Assembly (NCBI RefSeq): GCF_041146395.1
Contig: NC_090990.1
Location: 42,046,001-42,110,000, forward strand
DNA: 64,000 nt
Reading direction: 5' to 3'
Origin: Eulemur rufifrons
Taxonomy: Eukaryota > Chordata > Mammalia > Primates > Lemuridae
Shown here: piece by piece, positions 18,301 through 32,329 of the stretch
Layout: each line of letters starts with the position of its first letter
Position numbering within the stretch: position 1 is the stretch's first letter
Program-made: the position numbers and the translations under genes
The notes under the pieces: generated by a model
Database searches by the model: none
The model's input: only the letters and a program-made list of their open reading frames with translations
What the model was told of the DNA's origin: nothing

Positions 18301-21300
18301 TTATAAAATTTAAAAACCTGGAACATAATTTACCACAGATACCACATCATTGTCTATTCACTGGTTAATAATTTATATCCCATTAATCGTTGTAAAATCT
18401 CAATATCTAAATGCTAGACATATTCACAGTTTTATCTGTTTCTGTTTGTTTGTTTTTAAAGACCCAAACCTTTTCAATCTGGCATTTCTTTACTTGGTCC
18501 TCCTGTTACCCTGTGGCTTTTAAAATAGGGAATGTAATTTATTTTAATATCAGAGACTCTATTGAAAACTCTGGATGAGGGATATGTGCAATCTGTTGGT
18601 AAGTCACATCCTATGTTAGGTCTCATTTTTGTAACCCATAAAATGGGAGAGAGAGACATTAAAAGACCTCTATGATAACTTTGAGCTTTAAAGTTCTGTT
18701 TTTTCTGCCTTTTCTTACGATTTGTGTTAGTGTACATTTTTTATATATTAAGAGTTTTTATACTAGTGTGAATGTTCTATTTTTGGTTTGGTGAGGCATT
18801 TCAAAGGTATAAACTTGAATATTTTTCTAAATACAATTACCAGAGTAATACAAATGGCAGAAATCATCCAGAAAACCAAACGTGTGGAGACATCATATCC
18901 ATTTGGCATAAAGCAAAACATTACTAATTTGGAATAATGGAAATGTTCTAGATGTTTTTATAGTGACTTTTAGATCCAGAGACCCTCTGTATCTGTTAAC
19001 TTACTATTACAAAAACTTTGTGAGGTAACCAGGAAAAGTACTTTTACCATTTTCCAGATGAAGAAGCCAGACCAGAAACCTCTTCATAAAGCTTTAATGC
19101 CATACAAATATTCAGCGGTGATCAATTGCCCTTTATAGTATACTACCTTTCTGAATTAATGAAACGTGAGTAGTTGGTAACAAAAATAAACAGATGTATT
19201 GCTTTCAAGTCTTAGAGTGACATAAAGTAGTCTTAACTAAATATTTCTTAGTTTTATTATTTGAACCAGTTGATTATACAAACTAGATGTTTATCTGAAT
19301 TATTTATGATTAGCATGTTCATAAGTACTTCTAAGTTAATTGAGGGTGTTTAAAAAATACTGAAGAAACTTTAGGACATGATTCTTCCTGTAATTTTATT
19401 TATGGGATTCTTATGGCACAATCTTTTTTTAAAAAGGAGTACTAGCCCCAGGCCCTATCTAAATTATTGTAGTTTTTGACTGTTATCTGAATTAGGCCTA
19501 CCTAAATTTCATATACAGATTGATAATTTTTCATCTTGTATGCGTATGAGATGATATAACACTGTTTTCATAGAGTATATTTGTATTTACAAACTACCTG
19601 TTATTGGCTTGATAGCGATTCCCCCAAACCATATAAAACTTTGAAATGTAACTTACGTTTGGTGAGCTTTAAGAATTACATAAACCTTATTTAAACAAGT
19701 CACTGGCATCGTTACTAGCTTTTCCCACATATAATTATAATGCATTTGATGCCACTGAACAATAGTAGCATGAAGAACAGGACCCACAGTCTAGACTGGA
19801 TTGAGTTTTAATTAAATTTCTTCAGCCATAGCCTGATAAGAATCAGGCTAGGTCTAGAAGAATTACCAGACTGTGGGCCTATATTAATTTTGTGAGCCAG
19901 TGTTAATGTTTACTGCTATCCTCGCATAGCAATGCCAATTTTGCAGCCGTGACTGTATATGTGACTTTTGGTAACTATGGTTTATATCTAAAGTAATTCA
20001 GACTTTATGGAAGTAGCTCGTGATTATTTGGATAAACAGGGTAGATAAATTTCAATTATATTTAAAATGTAATTAAGGACGTCCTAGAGTAGAGCACTCT
20101 TTCCAGAAAAGGAGTTAAGTATTTATAAAATATCCTAGCATGAAAACTATATTGACTATATGTAGAATTCTGACAAGGTTCATCTAGTATGATTTTTTTC
20201 AATTTAAAGTTTGCTACTTTGTTGATTTAACATTTCAGGGAGGAACAAACATTCTAGCCAAGGAAAATAGCATGGTTAATTTTTTTTTGCTAATTTAAGC
20301 ATGCATTTTTCATAATTAAAAGTCCCTCTTGAGTAAGTTTTGTCACCAAAAATGGCCATTTTTTCTGTATAGATAACATTTTCCAAAAATAGAAAAAAGA
20401 GATCCACTGTTCTAAAAAAAAAAAACAAAAACACAAAAAACACTAAATTGTGCCTTCTCTCAAGTTATGGGAACAATAATTGTAAAAACTTATTTATATT
20501 TTCTTTCTTTTTTTTTTTTTTCTAATCCCTTTCAGTTTTCCTTAGATCTTCCCTCCACAAATGATCACCTTATTTCCTTCTGCCTGTTTGTTTTTAAGTT
20601 CCTTTGGCCAAGCCTCACACTATCACTGTCATAAGTTGTTCGCTAAATGTATTTTTCTATTTCTTTCATGTTGTTGCACTTTTTAAGTCACCTTGGTAAA
20701 CATTTGGCTGCCTTCTTGTGCTTTTAAAATGAACGCAACGAATAGCAATCTTTTTATTTTAACCCTTTAAAAAGTTCATAAAGGAAAGAAGTAATGCAGA
20801 GCTAAGAACAAAATCTAACTTGGAATCTGAACAGCAGCAAGTCACACAGACTTATTTAATTTTCTCATTTAAAAAATGTGGCTAATAACCTACCTCACAG
20901 ATGTGTGTGAGAAACTGTTGAAAGGCCCTTGTTTAAAACCAGGGTTTATTCCCCATATTTAATGTAAACCCCTTCCTTTTTTAAAATAGGTATCTTTGAT
21001 ACTGATAGGATGAGTATCTTGATTTTTACATAAGTTTTATGTGGTAAGAACATAGTAGTAAAAATGTTTAAGAACACAGTTTCACAGGTCATGGTGTTCT
21101 TGTTTTAAGTGATATTTTAAATTTCTTGAAAACATTAAAAATTCAAATATGCTTGTTCTGCTTCTTATTCAGAACTTCTTAAAATGTTGGCTGAAGCTGC
21201 CTTAATGTATCAAAATACAGCTTTCTCAAGACTATTCACATCTATGGTTGTACAGTGTTTTGAATGTTTAAAGTTTTTATAGAACTGTGAACTCTAAAGA

Positions 21301-21387
21301 TGGTATCTTGATATTGTTTTTAGGAAGAATGGTTGTGTTCTTTATCATGTATGCTTAAATATCAGATCGTGGACTTTGAGTGCAACA

Positions 21388-21393
21388 AATAAA
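21388..21393 (+). promoter_or_regulatory. PRKAA2: Distal PRKAA2 poly(A) signal AATAAA
   Basis: AATAAA in 'caacaaataaaactgaaag', followed about 50 bases later by T/G-containing sequence. Its distance from the stop fits the long 3'UTR known for this gene. Confidence 0.65.
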
Positions 21394-22109
21394 ACTGAAA
21401 GTTGACAGCCATTAGGTTATGTCCATGACAATCATAAGATGATTAATCAGATATTGATTATTCAGTTTTTTTCAAGAGCATCCCACATTCATTCTTTCTT
21501 AGCCCATCTTTGAAAAGAAAAAAAAAAAAAACCTTGAGGTTGATACACATTAACCCATTGGAGCATTTTATTAGATACCTATTTAAAATTTTTTAAACTG
21601 TTGAAATTGGGACCACTTTTTATAACTGGTTTCAGGAAAAAAAAAATGACTTCCAGTGCTTTTGTGTTTTAATAACCATAGATTCAAATTTCAGTTTTGT
21701 TTGTTATATATTTTTTGTGAGTGTTAAATGATCAATATGAAGGATTTGTCTTCCAGTAACCATATGGAAAAGATGTCTTCTTGAATCACACGGCATTTCA
21801 TAGTTACAGGTTCTCTCTGATTATCTCCCTAATTAATGTTTGCTGTGTATGAAACTCAAAGGCAACAAACACAAAAGAGAAAAGCAGCCTCTCTGATTGC
21901 TTGTAAGCTTTTTTCATAAAATCACATTAAAGTCTCTGGTTAATTTGAAAGCTGTTTTTTGTTTCTGTTCAGTCATTAAGCTAAAATTCTGCATGCCACC
22001 TAATAGTTAAAGAGAAAGTTCTTATAGGAAAAGATTACCCATTGGAGATTTTACACCATCTTTTGTTCATTTTTATCGTCTTAGACATTAGTTTTTAACT
22101 TTAGCCATT

Positions 22110-22555
22110 GTATTAGTTTTCTATTGTTGCTAAAACAAATTACTATAAACTTAACAGAAATTTATTATCTTAGTGTTCTGTGAATCAGAAATCCAGTGGG
22201 CTTAAGTGGTTTCTCTGCTTCAAGTCATTAGGGTTGAAAAACAAAGCATTGATAGGGCTGGGCCCCCGGGGGGAGACTCTGTTTCCAGCCTCATTCTAAT
22301 TGTTGGCAGGATGTAGTTCCACGCCACTATAGAACTAAGGACCCTGTTTCCTTTATGGCTATTGACCAGGGGTCGTTTCCTTTTAAAGGCCATCTGGAGG
22401 CCACTGGCATCTCCTGGCCCAAGGCTTCCCTCCATCTTCAAAGCCAGCAACACGGGGCTCAGGCTTCTGATCTCTCCTCCTTCTCTCCCACCACATCTGC
22501 CTGACTGGCTGACTGACTCTCTGCCTTCATTTTCCAATTTTAAGGACCCTTATGA
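22110..22555 (-). repeat. Ancient LTR/MER-type repeat, antisense
   Basis: It starts 'tattagttttctattgttgc', 'taaaacaaattactataaa' and 'cagaaatttattatcttag', and later has 'ctgatctctcctccttctc'. This is the layout of a common old mammalian repeat related to the LTR at 2.8 kb. The family name is uncertain. Open frames here (22,220-22,559) are not genes. Confidence 0.5.
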
Positions 22556-23523
22556 GTAAGTTGGGCCTGCCTGGATAATGTACTTTTTGAAAAACGTACT
22601 GTAACTCTCATTAAAAAGAAAGAAAAATGTGAACATATCAAAGTCAGGATATATAGGTAAAAATTTCAATTTTCTTTTTCTAAACTTTAAAGAGAAGAAT
22701 GAGTTTGTTTTTATTAGTGAAAATATTTTTCCTTTATTTCCTAAATTGTACAGGTGATGGATGCTTATTGTAGGAATTTTGAAATGTACTGGAAATTTGA
22801 AGATGCTGAGAAAAACATCGCCCATATCCTGTTATCCAGAGGCAGCCATTTAATAAGAGTTTTGTCATTATATATTCATTTTTTCTCTTCATTTCTTCGC
22901 CCTAGAATATGCTTTTTTAAAGTTCTGAAGATTTGCCGGAGAGGGCGTGGTCAAGAAGGATGCTGTGTCATCTTGGAAAACTACAGGTATCACAGAGGTA
23001 CTCAGGAGGGGGAAGGGAAGGTTTTGTTGGTGTATATTAAGGTTGCTGGAGGCCAGACCTACATATATAAATGAATTTATGAGTGGGGCAGTATTAGCCT
23101 CTGTTTGGGTCAAGTACCTTTGTATGTTGTCATTTATCTTATAGGATGGTATTATCTTTGCTATCTTTTTATACAAAATTCAAAGTAAAATAGAAACTCA
23201 GTCTTTCTATTGAAGCTTTATCCTAGATTAGGGTTTCTAAGAGACAGATCACATCTGCTTGGGACATAATTGAAGTCTTAGTTGTGGTGTTTATATTTAA
23301 AAACCTTGCTGATCAATAATGTGAGAAATTTAGTTTGAATGCTTTAATTTAAATAATGGAGTAAATATGGCTGAAATTAGTGAAATAGAAACATAACCAC
23401 ATTAAGTATAGATAGAATGGATTAAAACAATTTTTTCTAAAAACGCATACAATATCAATAAATAGTAATTAGGTACTAGTTTATGTTAGATCAAATAGTT
23501 TATACTTTAAAAACATTTAGTAG

Positions 23524-23821
<298 letters not shown>

Positions 23822-23853
23822 TAATAGTGAATATTTTTCTGTCTCTGTGTAAG

Positions 23854-23927
23854 ATAAATTTATCACATTCCAGCCATTCTTTCAAGTCTTATAAATTTAT
23901 CACATTCCAGCCATTCTTTCAAGTCTT
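23854..23927. repeat. Perfect 37-bp tandem duplication
   Basis: 23,854-23,890 and 23,891-23,927 are identical over 37 bases (starting ataaatttatcacattcc, ending tttcaagtctt). The pair sits between two inverted Alus. Confidence 0.98.
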
Positions 23928-23956
23928 AAGATTTGAATTTTTACATGTATTTCTAA

Positions 23957-24265
23957 TGGAAATTTATTTATTTTTGTGTTTTGTTTTGTGACAGGGTCTC
24001 CCTCTGTTGCTTGGGCTAGAGTAGAGTGGTGTTGTCATAGCTCACTGCAACCTCAGATGCCTGGCCTCAAGCGATTCTCCTGCCTCAGCCTCTGAAGTAG
24101 GTGAGACTATAGGCATGCACCACCATGCCCAGGATAATCTATTTTTTGTAGAGATGAGGTCTGGCTATGTTGTTTAGGATGGTCTTGAATTCCTGGCCTC
24201 AAGCGATCCTCCTGCCACTGCCTCCCAAGTGCTAGGATTACAGGCATGAGCCACTGTGCTCAGCC
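23957..24265 (-). mobile_element. Alu SINE, antisense
   Basis: Inverted Alu with 'tgacagggtctccctctgtt', 'cctcaagcgattctcctgcc', 'atgcaccaccatgcccagg' and 'taggattacaggcatgagcc'. It is more diverged than the copy at 23.5 kb. Confidence 0.9.
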
Positions 24266-24354
24266 AAAAATGTATTTTTGTTTTCAGCATCTTCCAACTT
24301 CAGTAATGGCCAGGTACAAAAATAACACCATATATACAGTATTGTGTATTAAGA

Positions 24355-24545
24355 ATTTTAAAATACTTTTATTGTTACATTACAGCATGACAATAATCCT
24401 GTGAAGTAGACAAAATGAATGTTACTGGCCCTGTTTTACTAATGAGGAAATTGAGTTACAAAGAGCTGAGTCATTGAATTAGAACAAGAGGTCCTATGAT
24501 GAGGTAGAGACTACATGGGACAAACCTATCTCAGTCCAAATTTAG
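24355..24545 (-). repeat. MIR, antisense
   Basis: 'aataatcctgtgaagtagac', 'actaatgaggaaattgagtt' and 'acaaagagctgagtca' match the antisense MIR order. Confidence 0.6.
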
Positions 24546-24679
24546 TCCCACTGTCACACTCCAAGATTTAAAATACCTCATGGTTTGGTGAAATGGCAAG
24601 AGTGACATATGGTTTATGATTTTTTTGGACGGGATAATTGCATGGAAAGTTTCTGCTCAACATAGCCATATACTCTCTT

Positions 24680-25460
24680 ACTCACCTCCTTTCCCTCAGG
24701 ACATACTTATGCTCATCTTCTACAATGCCTACTGTAACAGGCTTTGTCCTAGAGAGAAGAGGGCTGCAATTGCCTCTCACTAGGGGGTAAGTTTAATTCA
24801 AGGGGTCTAAGCAGAGTTTGGTCTCTAGTCCAAGCAGAAATATATTCCCAATCTTCAGTAGCAGCCTTAATCTCATCTCCCCAAAAAGAAGTCTTAGAAC
24901 CATTTCCTAATTCTCCTTCTCTCTCACCTCTAATCAGTCACCAAGACATTCTGTTTTCTTTACACCTCTGTAATACCTCGGTGGGACTCCTGTGCTATAT
25001 ATTTCTATTACTGCTGTCTTAAATTAAGGTCTAATGTCCCTTTGCCTGGAAACAATTTGTCTCTCCTCTATTATCCATATTGCTGTGATTGCTTTTTCCT
25101 CCCTAAATATCTGGCATTTCCTTCCTGCTTAACCCTTGAATGGCTCTTTAACCTCTAGAGGAAAAAGTACAAGTGAATTCAGCGAACTGTGTCACATTCT
25201 AGCCCCAACTTACCCCATTCCAAATGGCTCTTGCCATTTCTCACCAGACATACTACACTCCATTTACTTAGACAAGGCACAGAAATGGACTATGAAGAAA
25301 TTCTAACAAATCTTCACAGCCACTTTCTCTGTAAAACCTCTTAATCCTCTAGCCATTCCATTCATATCTTGTTTATTTTAATTATGTCATATGTAATAAT
25401 CTCTTTACCTATTTCGTTCTCTAAACTGTGAACTCTAATGAATACTTCAGATTTCTGTCT
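24680..25460 (+). repeat. LINE-2 fragment
   Basis: Diverged L2: 'ctcacctctaatcagtcacc', 'aagacattctgttttcttta', 'tttgcctggaaacaatttg', 'gttctctaaactgtgaactc'. No ORF survives. Confidence 0.5.
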
Positions 25461-26377
25461 TTTAGAATAAACTGGGCCTTTATTGGTAAATGCCATTTCG
25501 AAGAACTTACAAGCTTAAAAAATAGTCTCCAAGTATAAAGGATGAGGCCTTGGAAACAAATTCTGTCACACCCTTGAAGGCCAGAATCCCCATGCTTAAA
25601 AAACTGAGGGAAATTCTTCAGTTTTCCATGCTGAAAAAAGCCACTGAAGATATTATAACAGTTGAATGCATATGTAGAATTTATTTATCTCATTGACATT
25701 CAGGGCATGCCAAGCTCAGTATTTAAACTTTTATTTACTTTCATATGAATGAAAGTATATATGAATTCTACTATTTGAATAGGTATTGGGGCATAGACAA
25801 AATGGCAATTTTCCTTATTTTCAGCAACAGGATGTTTTACAGTGATACACCATATATATTATTTTGTTGAATACATTTAGGCACCTACAATGATGTTGGG
25901 TGAATTTAGGAATAATTTATTTTTCAGTAAACTATTTCCAAAAGAAATCAATGTTGAACAGAATACATGTGATTTTATTTTTGTCATAAAGCAAAAGGAC
26001 ACTTTACACCTTGATTTTTTTAAAGGCTGAGTCATAATTATTTTAAGACTATACCTTAAATTTGAGTATTTAAAAGACCTTGGTTACAATTGGTTACACT
26101 ATTTACTATTCAGAATTATACCAAATTTTAATGCATAACATCTAGAAATTATAAACTCTCATGTACTAATATTAGAAGCAAACTAACCATCTGCACAACT
26201 GACTACGTGCCATAAGGCATGATTTCTAACTTTGGATATGGCTCATTAAGCAAGTGCTCAAATGCTAACACACACTGTTTCACATTCTCTTAAACTGGCA
26301 GTGAGACAGCTGCTGAAATAGACACTGAAAGATAACCTTTTAGGAGTAAAACCAACATCTAATGTTGAGAATTTGTT

Positions 26378-26383
26378 TTTATT
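26378..26383 (-). promoter_or_regulatory. FYB2: Candidate FYB2 poly(A) signal (AATAAA on minus strand)
   Basis: TTTATT on the plus strand gives AATAAA about 120 bases after the FYB2 stop codon. Further copies exist downstream (for example near 25,916), so a longer 3'UTR is possible. Confidence 0.45.
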
Positions 26384-26503
26384 TTTCTCTTCTAAGTTCT
26401 GAATGAAAGTTTCCACAGATTCCACCATCTCATTTTGACATGTGAACTAAGATTGTGGACTAGTTCTCGCTTGTGCAGCCCATACCATTTGATCTTGATC
26501 CTC

Positions 26504-26525
26504 CTAAGGTGACCAACTTTGGGGC
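26504..26525 (-). CDS. FYB2: FYB2 terminal coding segment, ends in TAG
   Basis: On the minus strand, a strong acceptor (cttttttctcag) is followed by the last base of a Lys codon and then PQSWSP and TAG at 26,506-26,504. The frame continues exactly from the 34-bp exon upstream (TTC AA|G). FYB2 is an ADAP-like adaptor; I recall the human protein ending in a similar QSWSP, which makes this the authentic C-terminus. The 3'UTR continues leftward. Confidence 0.9.
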
Positions 26526-26863
26526 CTGAGAAAAAAGAAAAATTTACATATACAAACATTTTGAAATGTAGGCCAATGGAATAATGAGTAGGAGATTTCT
26601 AGGGAATTTCTCATCTAGTTCAGTATTTTTATGTTCTTTTAAAATATTTATAATGTTCTGTGAAGTTTGATAACATATTCAGGAGACATAACAATATGTC
26701 TCTTCCGATGTAATCCTTATGGAATAGGGTACTGCATATTTAATTTTTAAAGCTTTTCCCGAGTTTCAGTAAATTCAGTACTCTTCCCTTGGGCTTAATG
26801 CATACAACAATGTATTACGTATTTAGAACTCATGATTAAAAGTATAAAAGAACTCATACTTAC

Positions 26864-26897
26864 TTGAAATGTAGATTTTCAATGAGCACATATCCAT
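26864..26897 (-). CDS. FYB2: FYB2 34-bp micro-exon, end of SH3-like domain
   Basis: Acceptor tctatag, donor gtaagt. It completes a split Tyr codon (T|AT) and encodes GYVLIENLHF plus two bases of Lys. The GYV-x-I-E-x-L pattern is the last strand of the helically extended SH3-like fold of the ADAP/FYB family. Both flanking introns are short (338 and 115 bp). Confidence 0.92.
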
Positions 26898-27012
26898 CTA
26901 TAGAAACAAAAATCACTGTTACTAATTAATTTGAAAGTTACAGAGAAAATGCTTTAAGATTCTTTAAAAAATAATGATAGGAATTTTATGGGCAATAAGC
27001 CAATAAACTTAC

Positions 27013-27169
27013 ATTTGCCTTTAGAATTACGACATATCACTAGATTTTGTTCAGTGGTATCAATGACTTCCAGTTCTTCTCCAGGGATTATTGGCAAATC
27101 AGATATTCCATTTCTTGAATTATTGGAACACACCACTGCTGTGTTAATGACAATAATCTCTTTGTCATA
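27013..27169 (-). CDS. FYB2: FYB2 exon encoding most of the C-terminal SH3-like domain
   Basis: Acceptor tcatttcag, donor gtaagt; 157 bp. It reads YDKEIIVINTAVVCSNNSRN, GISDLPIIPGEELEVID and TTEQNLVICRNSKGK, then one base of Tyr. The PGEELEVID segment corresponds to the RT/n-Src region of the SH3-like fold. In ADAP this kind of domain binds lipids rather than classical PxxP ligands; extension to FYB2 is inference. With the next exon it covers window residues 282-344 of the 351 visible. Confidence 0.95.
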
Positions 27170-27825
27170 CTGAAATGAGAAATTACTAATCAGAACATTT
27201 TTGCATAGTTGCTATTCTTTTTCATTATATAATAAAATTAATGGAGGATATAATATAGTAATCTCAAACTCAAGATACTAGATTAGACTAGTTAAATAAC
27301 ACTTAAGGGTAGAGCAAATAATGAGAACATATACGGTAAAAGGAAAGTCATTTAAGAAAATAATAGCAAAATGCTATATCGTACATTTGTTCGGTATGAT
27401 TATATTTTCAAAGTGTTTTCACAACCAATATCTAATTGTACTAGAATGAGTCCTGGTAGCCAAGAAGGCTGTAACATGGGTATAAATTTAGTACTGTGGA
27501 TAATATGCTTCCTATTCCAGTAATAAAGTTACCTCCAAATCCAGCAAAGGAGAACTTAAAAAAAACCCTCTTTGTAGAGTTTATAATAATATTTACCTGC
27601 CATTTCTAGATGCCACTGTCTTTCCACCTTTCCCCTCTGGGTGAGCTTATATATTTTTATATATAGCTATAGCATAGGTATTTAAAGTAGTGGGGATTGG
27701 ATGTATGGGGGCAATTCCTATTCTCCTTTTGTGGTTTGAAAAATCTAATGAGAAATTCATTTCTGACCTCATAAACCTGTGATAAACTAGATGGCCTGTA
27801 CATCTACAGATACATTGCCACCTTC

Positions 27826-29582
27826 TTTTTTTGTTTTTATATATTTATTTTATTTCAGCATATTAGGGGGATACAAATGTTTAAGTTACATATATTGCCT
27901 TTGGCCCCACTGAGTCAGAGTTTCTAGCATGTCCATCCCCCAGCCGGTGCACGCTGTACCCATTCAGTGTGTATATACTCATCCCCTCATATGTGCCTAA
28001 CACTCGATGAATATTATTACTGTATGTGCACTTAAGTGTGATCAGTTAATACCAATTTGATGGTGAGTACATGAGGTGTTTGTTTTTCCATTCTTGTGAT
28101 ATTTCACTTAGTAGAATGGGTTCCAGCTCTATCCAGGATAATATAAGAGGTACTATATCACCGTTGTTTTTTGTGGCTGAGTAGAACTCCATGGTTTACA
28201 TATAGCATATTTTCTTAATCCACTCATGTATTGATGGGCACTTGGGTTGTTTCCATATCTTTGCAATTCTGAATTGTGCTGCTATGAACATTTTAGTGCA
28301 GATGTATTTTTTATACAGTGTCTTATGCTAGTTCTACTTGTATCTCTTTAAGGTGTCTCCATATTACTTTCCACAGAACTTGTACTAGTTTGCAGTCCCA
28401 CCAGCAGTGTATGAGTGTTCCTGTCTCAGCATCCACACCAACATGTATTGTATTGGGACTTTTTGATATATCTCATTGTGGTTTTGATTTGCATCTCTCT
28501 GATGCTTAGAGATGTTGAGCATTTTTTCATAGGTTTGCTGGCCATCAGTCTGTCTTCTTTTGAAAAGTTTCTGTTCATGTCCTTTGTCCACTCCACTTAT
28601 TGATAGGGTTGTTTGATTTTTTCCTTGATGATTTTTCCTGAGTTCCATATAAATTCTTGTTATCAGCCCTTTATCGGATGTGTAACATGCATATATGTTC
28701 TCCCATTCTGTAGGTTGTCTGTTTGTTCTCATGATAATTTCCTTGGCCGTGAGGAAGCTTTTTAATTTTATCAGGTCCCATTTGTTTGTTTTTGTTGTTG
28801 CTGTGATTGCCTTTGGGGTCTTCTTCATAAATTCTTTGCCTAGGCCAACATCTGTAAGAGTTTTTCCTACATTGTCTTCTAGAATTCTTATAGTTTCATG
28901 CATTAGGTTTAAGTCTGTTATCCACTGTGAGCTGATTTCCGTGAGAGGTGAAAGGTGCTGATCCTGTTTCAGTCTCCTACATGTGGCTATCCAATTTTCC
29001 CAGCACCATTTCTTGAATAAGGATTCTTTTCCCTAGTGTATGTTTTTGTCTGCTTTGTCAAAGATGAGATGGCTGTATGAGGATGGTTTTATATCTGGAT
29101 TCTCAGTCCTGTTCCACTGGTCTATGTTTCTGTTCTTGTGCCAGTCCCATGCTGTTTGTTTTAGTTACTATAGCCTTGTAGTGTAGCTTGAAGTCTGGTA
29201 AATTGATAACTCCCACTTTGTTCTTTTTGCTTAAGATTGCTTTTGCCATATGGGGTCTTCTCTGGTTCCATGCAAAGTGTAGAATTATTTTTTCTGGATC
29301 TGTGAAAAATGATGTTGGTATTTTAATAGGGATTGCATTGAATCTGTAGATCACTTTGGGTAGTGCAGACATTTTAACAATGTTGCTTCTCCTGACCCAT
29401 GAGTATGGCATGGTTTTTCACCTGTTTACGTCCTCTGCTATTTCCTTCCTCAGTGTTTCATAGTTCTCCATGTAGAGGTCTTTTACCTCCTTAGTTAAAT
29501 ATATTCCTAGGTACTTTATTTTCTTTGTTGCTATTGTGAAGGGTATTGAGTCTTTCATTGGGTTCTCAGTATGACTACTTGA
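27826..29582 (-). mobile_element. L1 3' half (ORF2 end + 3'UTR + poly-A), minus orientation
   Basis: On the minus strand this runs from ORF2 'SSHTENPMKDSIPFTIATKK' and 'IKYLGIYLTKEVKDLY' through the RT-thumb and Cys regions to a strepsirrhine-type 3' end ('cagcatattagggggatac' on plus) and an imperfect poly-T at 27,826-27,838. The longest uninterrupted ORF2 remnant is 28,385-28,903 (172 codons), so the element is inactive. It is the 3' partner of the inverted segment to its right. Confidence 0.9.
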
Positions 29583-30440
29583 TTTAAACTGCAACAGCGT
29601 AATAGCCAGAGACTTCAACACCCCTCTGACAGAACAGGACAGATCCTCCAAACAGAAAATAAAGAAACAATGGACTTAAACAGAACTCTAGAACAAATGG
29701 GCCTGACTGACATTTATAGAACATTCTACCACAAATCCACTGAATATATGTTTTTCTCATCAGTTCATGGGACGTTCTCTAAGATTGACCATATCCTAGG
29801 TCACAAAGTGTGTCTCAAACATTTTAAAGGAATAGAAATTATACCATGCATCTTTTCAGACCACAGTGAATAAAATCAGAAATCAGCTGCAACAGAAACT
29901 CTCATCTCCACACAAAGTCATGGAAACTAAGCAACCTTCTGCTGAATGACTGTTGTGTTAAGGAGGAAATCAAAAGAGTCTCTGAACTAAGAGATAAAGG
30001 AGACACAAGTAATTAAAATCTGTGGGACACAGCTAAAGCAGTCCTGAGAGGAAAATTTATATCCGTAAATGCCTATATCCAAAAGACAGAAAGATCACAA
30101 ATAAACAATCTAATGAATGGTCTCAAAGAACTGGAAAAGGACAAGCAAACCAACCCCAAACCCAGCAGAAGCAAAGAAATACAAAGATCAGAGCAGAACT
30201 AAATGAAATTGATAATAAAAAAATCTGTATAGAAGATTAATAAAACAAAAAGTTGGTTCTTTCAAAACATAAAATTGACATGCCTCTTCCTAGATTAACG
30301 AGAAGCAGAAAAGAAAGGACTCTAATAAGCTCCATCAGGAATGAAAAAGGAGAAATTAAAACTGATGCCACGGAAATACAAAATATCACCTATGAATACT
30401 GTAAGAACCTCTATGCACATAAACTTGAAAATGTGGAGGA

Positions 30441-30848
<408 letters not shown>

Positions 30849-32329
30849 TCAGGAAGAAATAGGATTCCTGAGCAGACCAATATCAAGTGCTGAAATTGCA
30901 GCAGCAATAAAAAACCTTCCTAAAAAGAAAAGTCCCGGACCAGATGGTTTCACACCCGAATTTTACAGACCTACAAAGAACCTGTGCCTATCCTGCAGAA
31001 ATTATTTCACAACATCAAGAAGGAAGGAATCCTCCCAAACATGTTTTATGAGGCCAACATCGCCCTGTTAACAAAACCAGGAAAGGATGCAACAAAAAAA
31101 ACTACAGACCAATGATGCAAAAATTCCCAACCAAATCCTAGCAAACTGAATTCAGGTGCTCATCAAAAAATAATCCATTACAACCCAAGTGCACTTCATC
31201 CCAGAGATGCAGGGATTGTTCCACATATGCAAACCCATAAATGTAATTCACCACATAAATAGAAGCAAAAACAAAGACCATATGATCCTCTCAATAGATG
31301 CAGAAAAAGCATTCAACAAAATTCAGCACCCTTTTATGATAAAAACGCTTAAGAAAATAGGCATAGAAGGAACTTACCTAAAAATGATACAAGCCATATA
31401 TGACAAACCCACAGCCAACATCATACTGAATGGGGAAAAATTAAAAGCATTCCCGCTTAGAACTGGAACCAGATAAGCTTGCCCTCTATCACCACTTCTA
31501 TTCAACATAGTGCTGGAAGTCCTAGCCAGAGCAATCAGACAGGAGAAGGAAATCAAGGGCATCCAAATGGGGGCAGAAGAGATCAAACTATCACTCTTTG
31601 ATGATGAAATGACCTTATAGCCAAAAAGAAAACCCCAAAGATTCTGCCATGAGACTACTGGAATTGATAAAATAAATTCAGCAAAGTCTCAGGTTACAAA
31701 ATAAATGTACACAAATCAGTAGCATTCCTATATGCCAACTTTTTTTTTTTTGTGGAATTAGGAATAATTACACCTCTTAAAAATCTCATTGGCTACCATG
31801 CTGCCACTGAGCAACGTTTTGTACATTACCTTCTCACATATTGAAATCTGTTGACTAGGAACAAACACCAGTATATGTAGCTTAGATTACAGATGTCTAC
31901 TTCCCCATATTAGGGTGGCCAAATATCTCCCTTTGCCCAGGACAGTCTCTATTTATAACTCATGTCTCTATTTACTAATATTTATTGTTATGATTAAGAG
32001 TGTCTCCCCCTTCTACTCTTTGAGGTGTCCTTTATTTGGTTGATAAATTACAAGGTCACCCTGTACCAAATGGGATGTGATCTATAGATTTTTATTTTGC
32101 CTAACAAATTAATAGTTTCCTAACTGGTCTTCTTATCCTTTCCAGGCTGTTTCTCACTGTGAATCCAAAGTGATTTCTTAAAATACAAATCTTACTCGGT
32201 CACCTCCCTATTTATAAAGTTCTAAACAATAAGATAACCCTTGTCTTCTAATAGCTCATAGTTTAATATGATAAACATGTAACTGCAATAATATTAATGT
32301 TTTGTAAGCTACAGATTTTTCATGTATAT

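Larger units (their letters stand above)
14519..21413 (+). other. PRKAA2: PRKAA2 3'UTR (~6.9 kb)
   Basis: AT-rich, non-coding sequence follows the TGA with no intron signals and ends near a canonical AATAAA at 21,388-21,393. Human PRKAA2 is known to have a very long 3'UTR of similar size, which supports this extent. It is nearly free of young interspersed repeats; only faint old fragments are visible (hAT-like near 17,131-17,232; antisense MIR near 19,010-19,140; MIR-like near 20,820-20,925). An earlier AATAAA at 15,348-15,353 could give a short 3'UTR isoform. The exact cleavage site is inferred. Confidence 0.75.

Noticed and set aside
22220..23176. Several 60-106-codon frames on both strands
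   Set aside because: They overlap an old LTR/MER-type repeat and flanking unique sequence, overlap each other, and have no recognisable domains.
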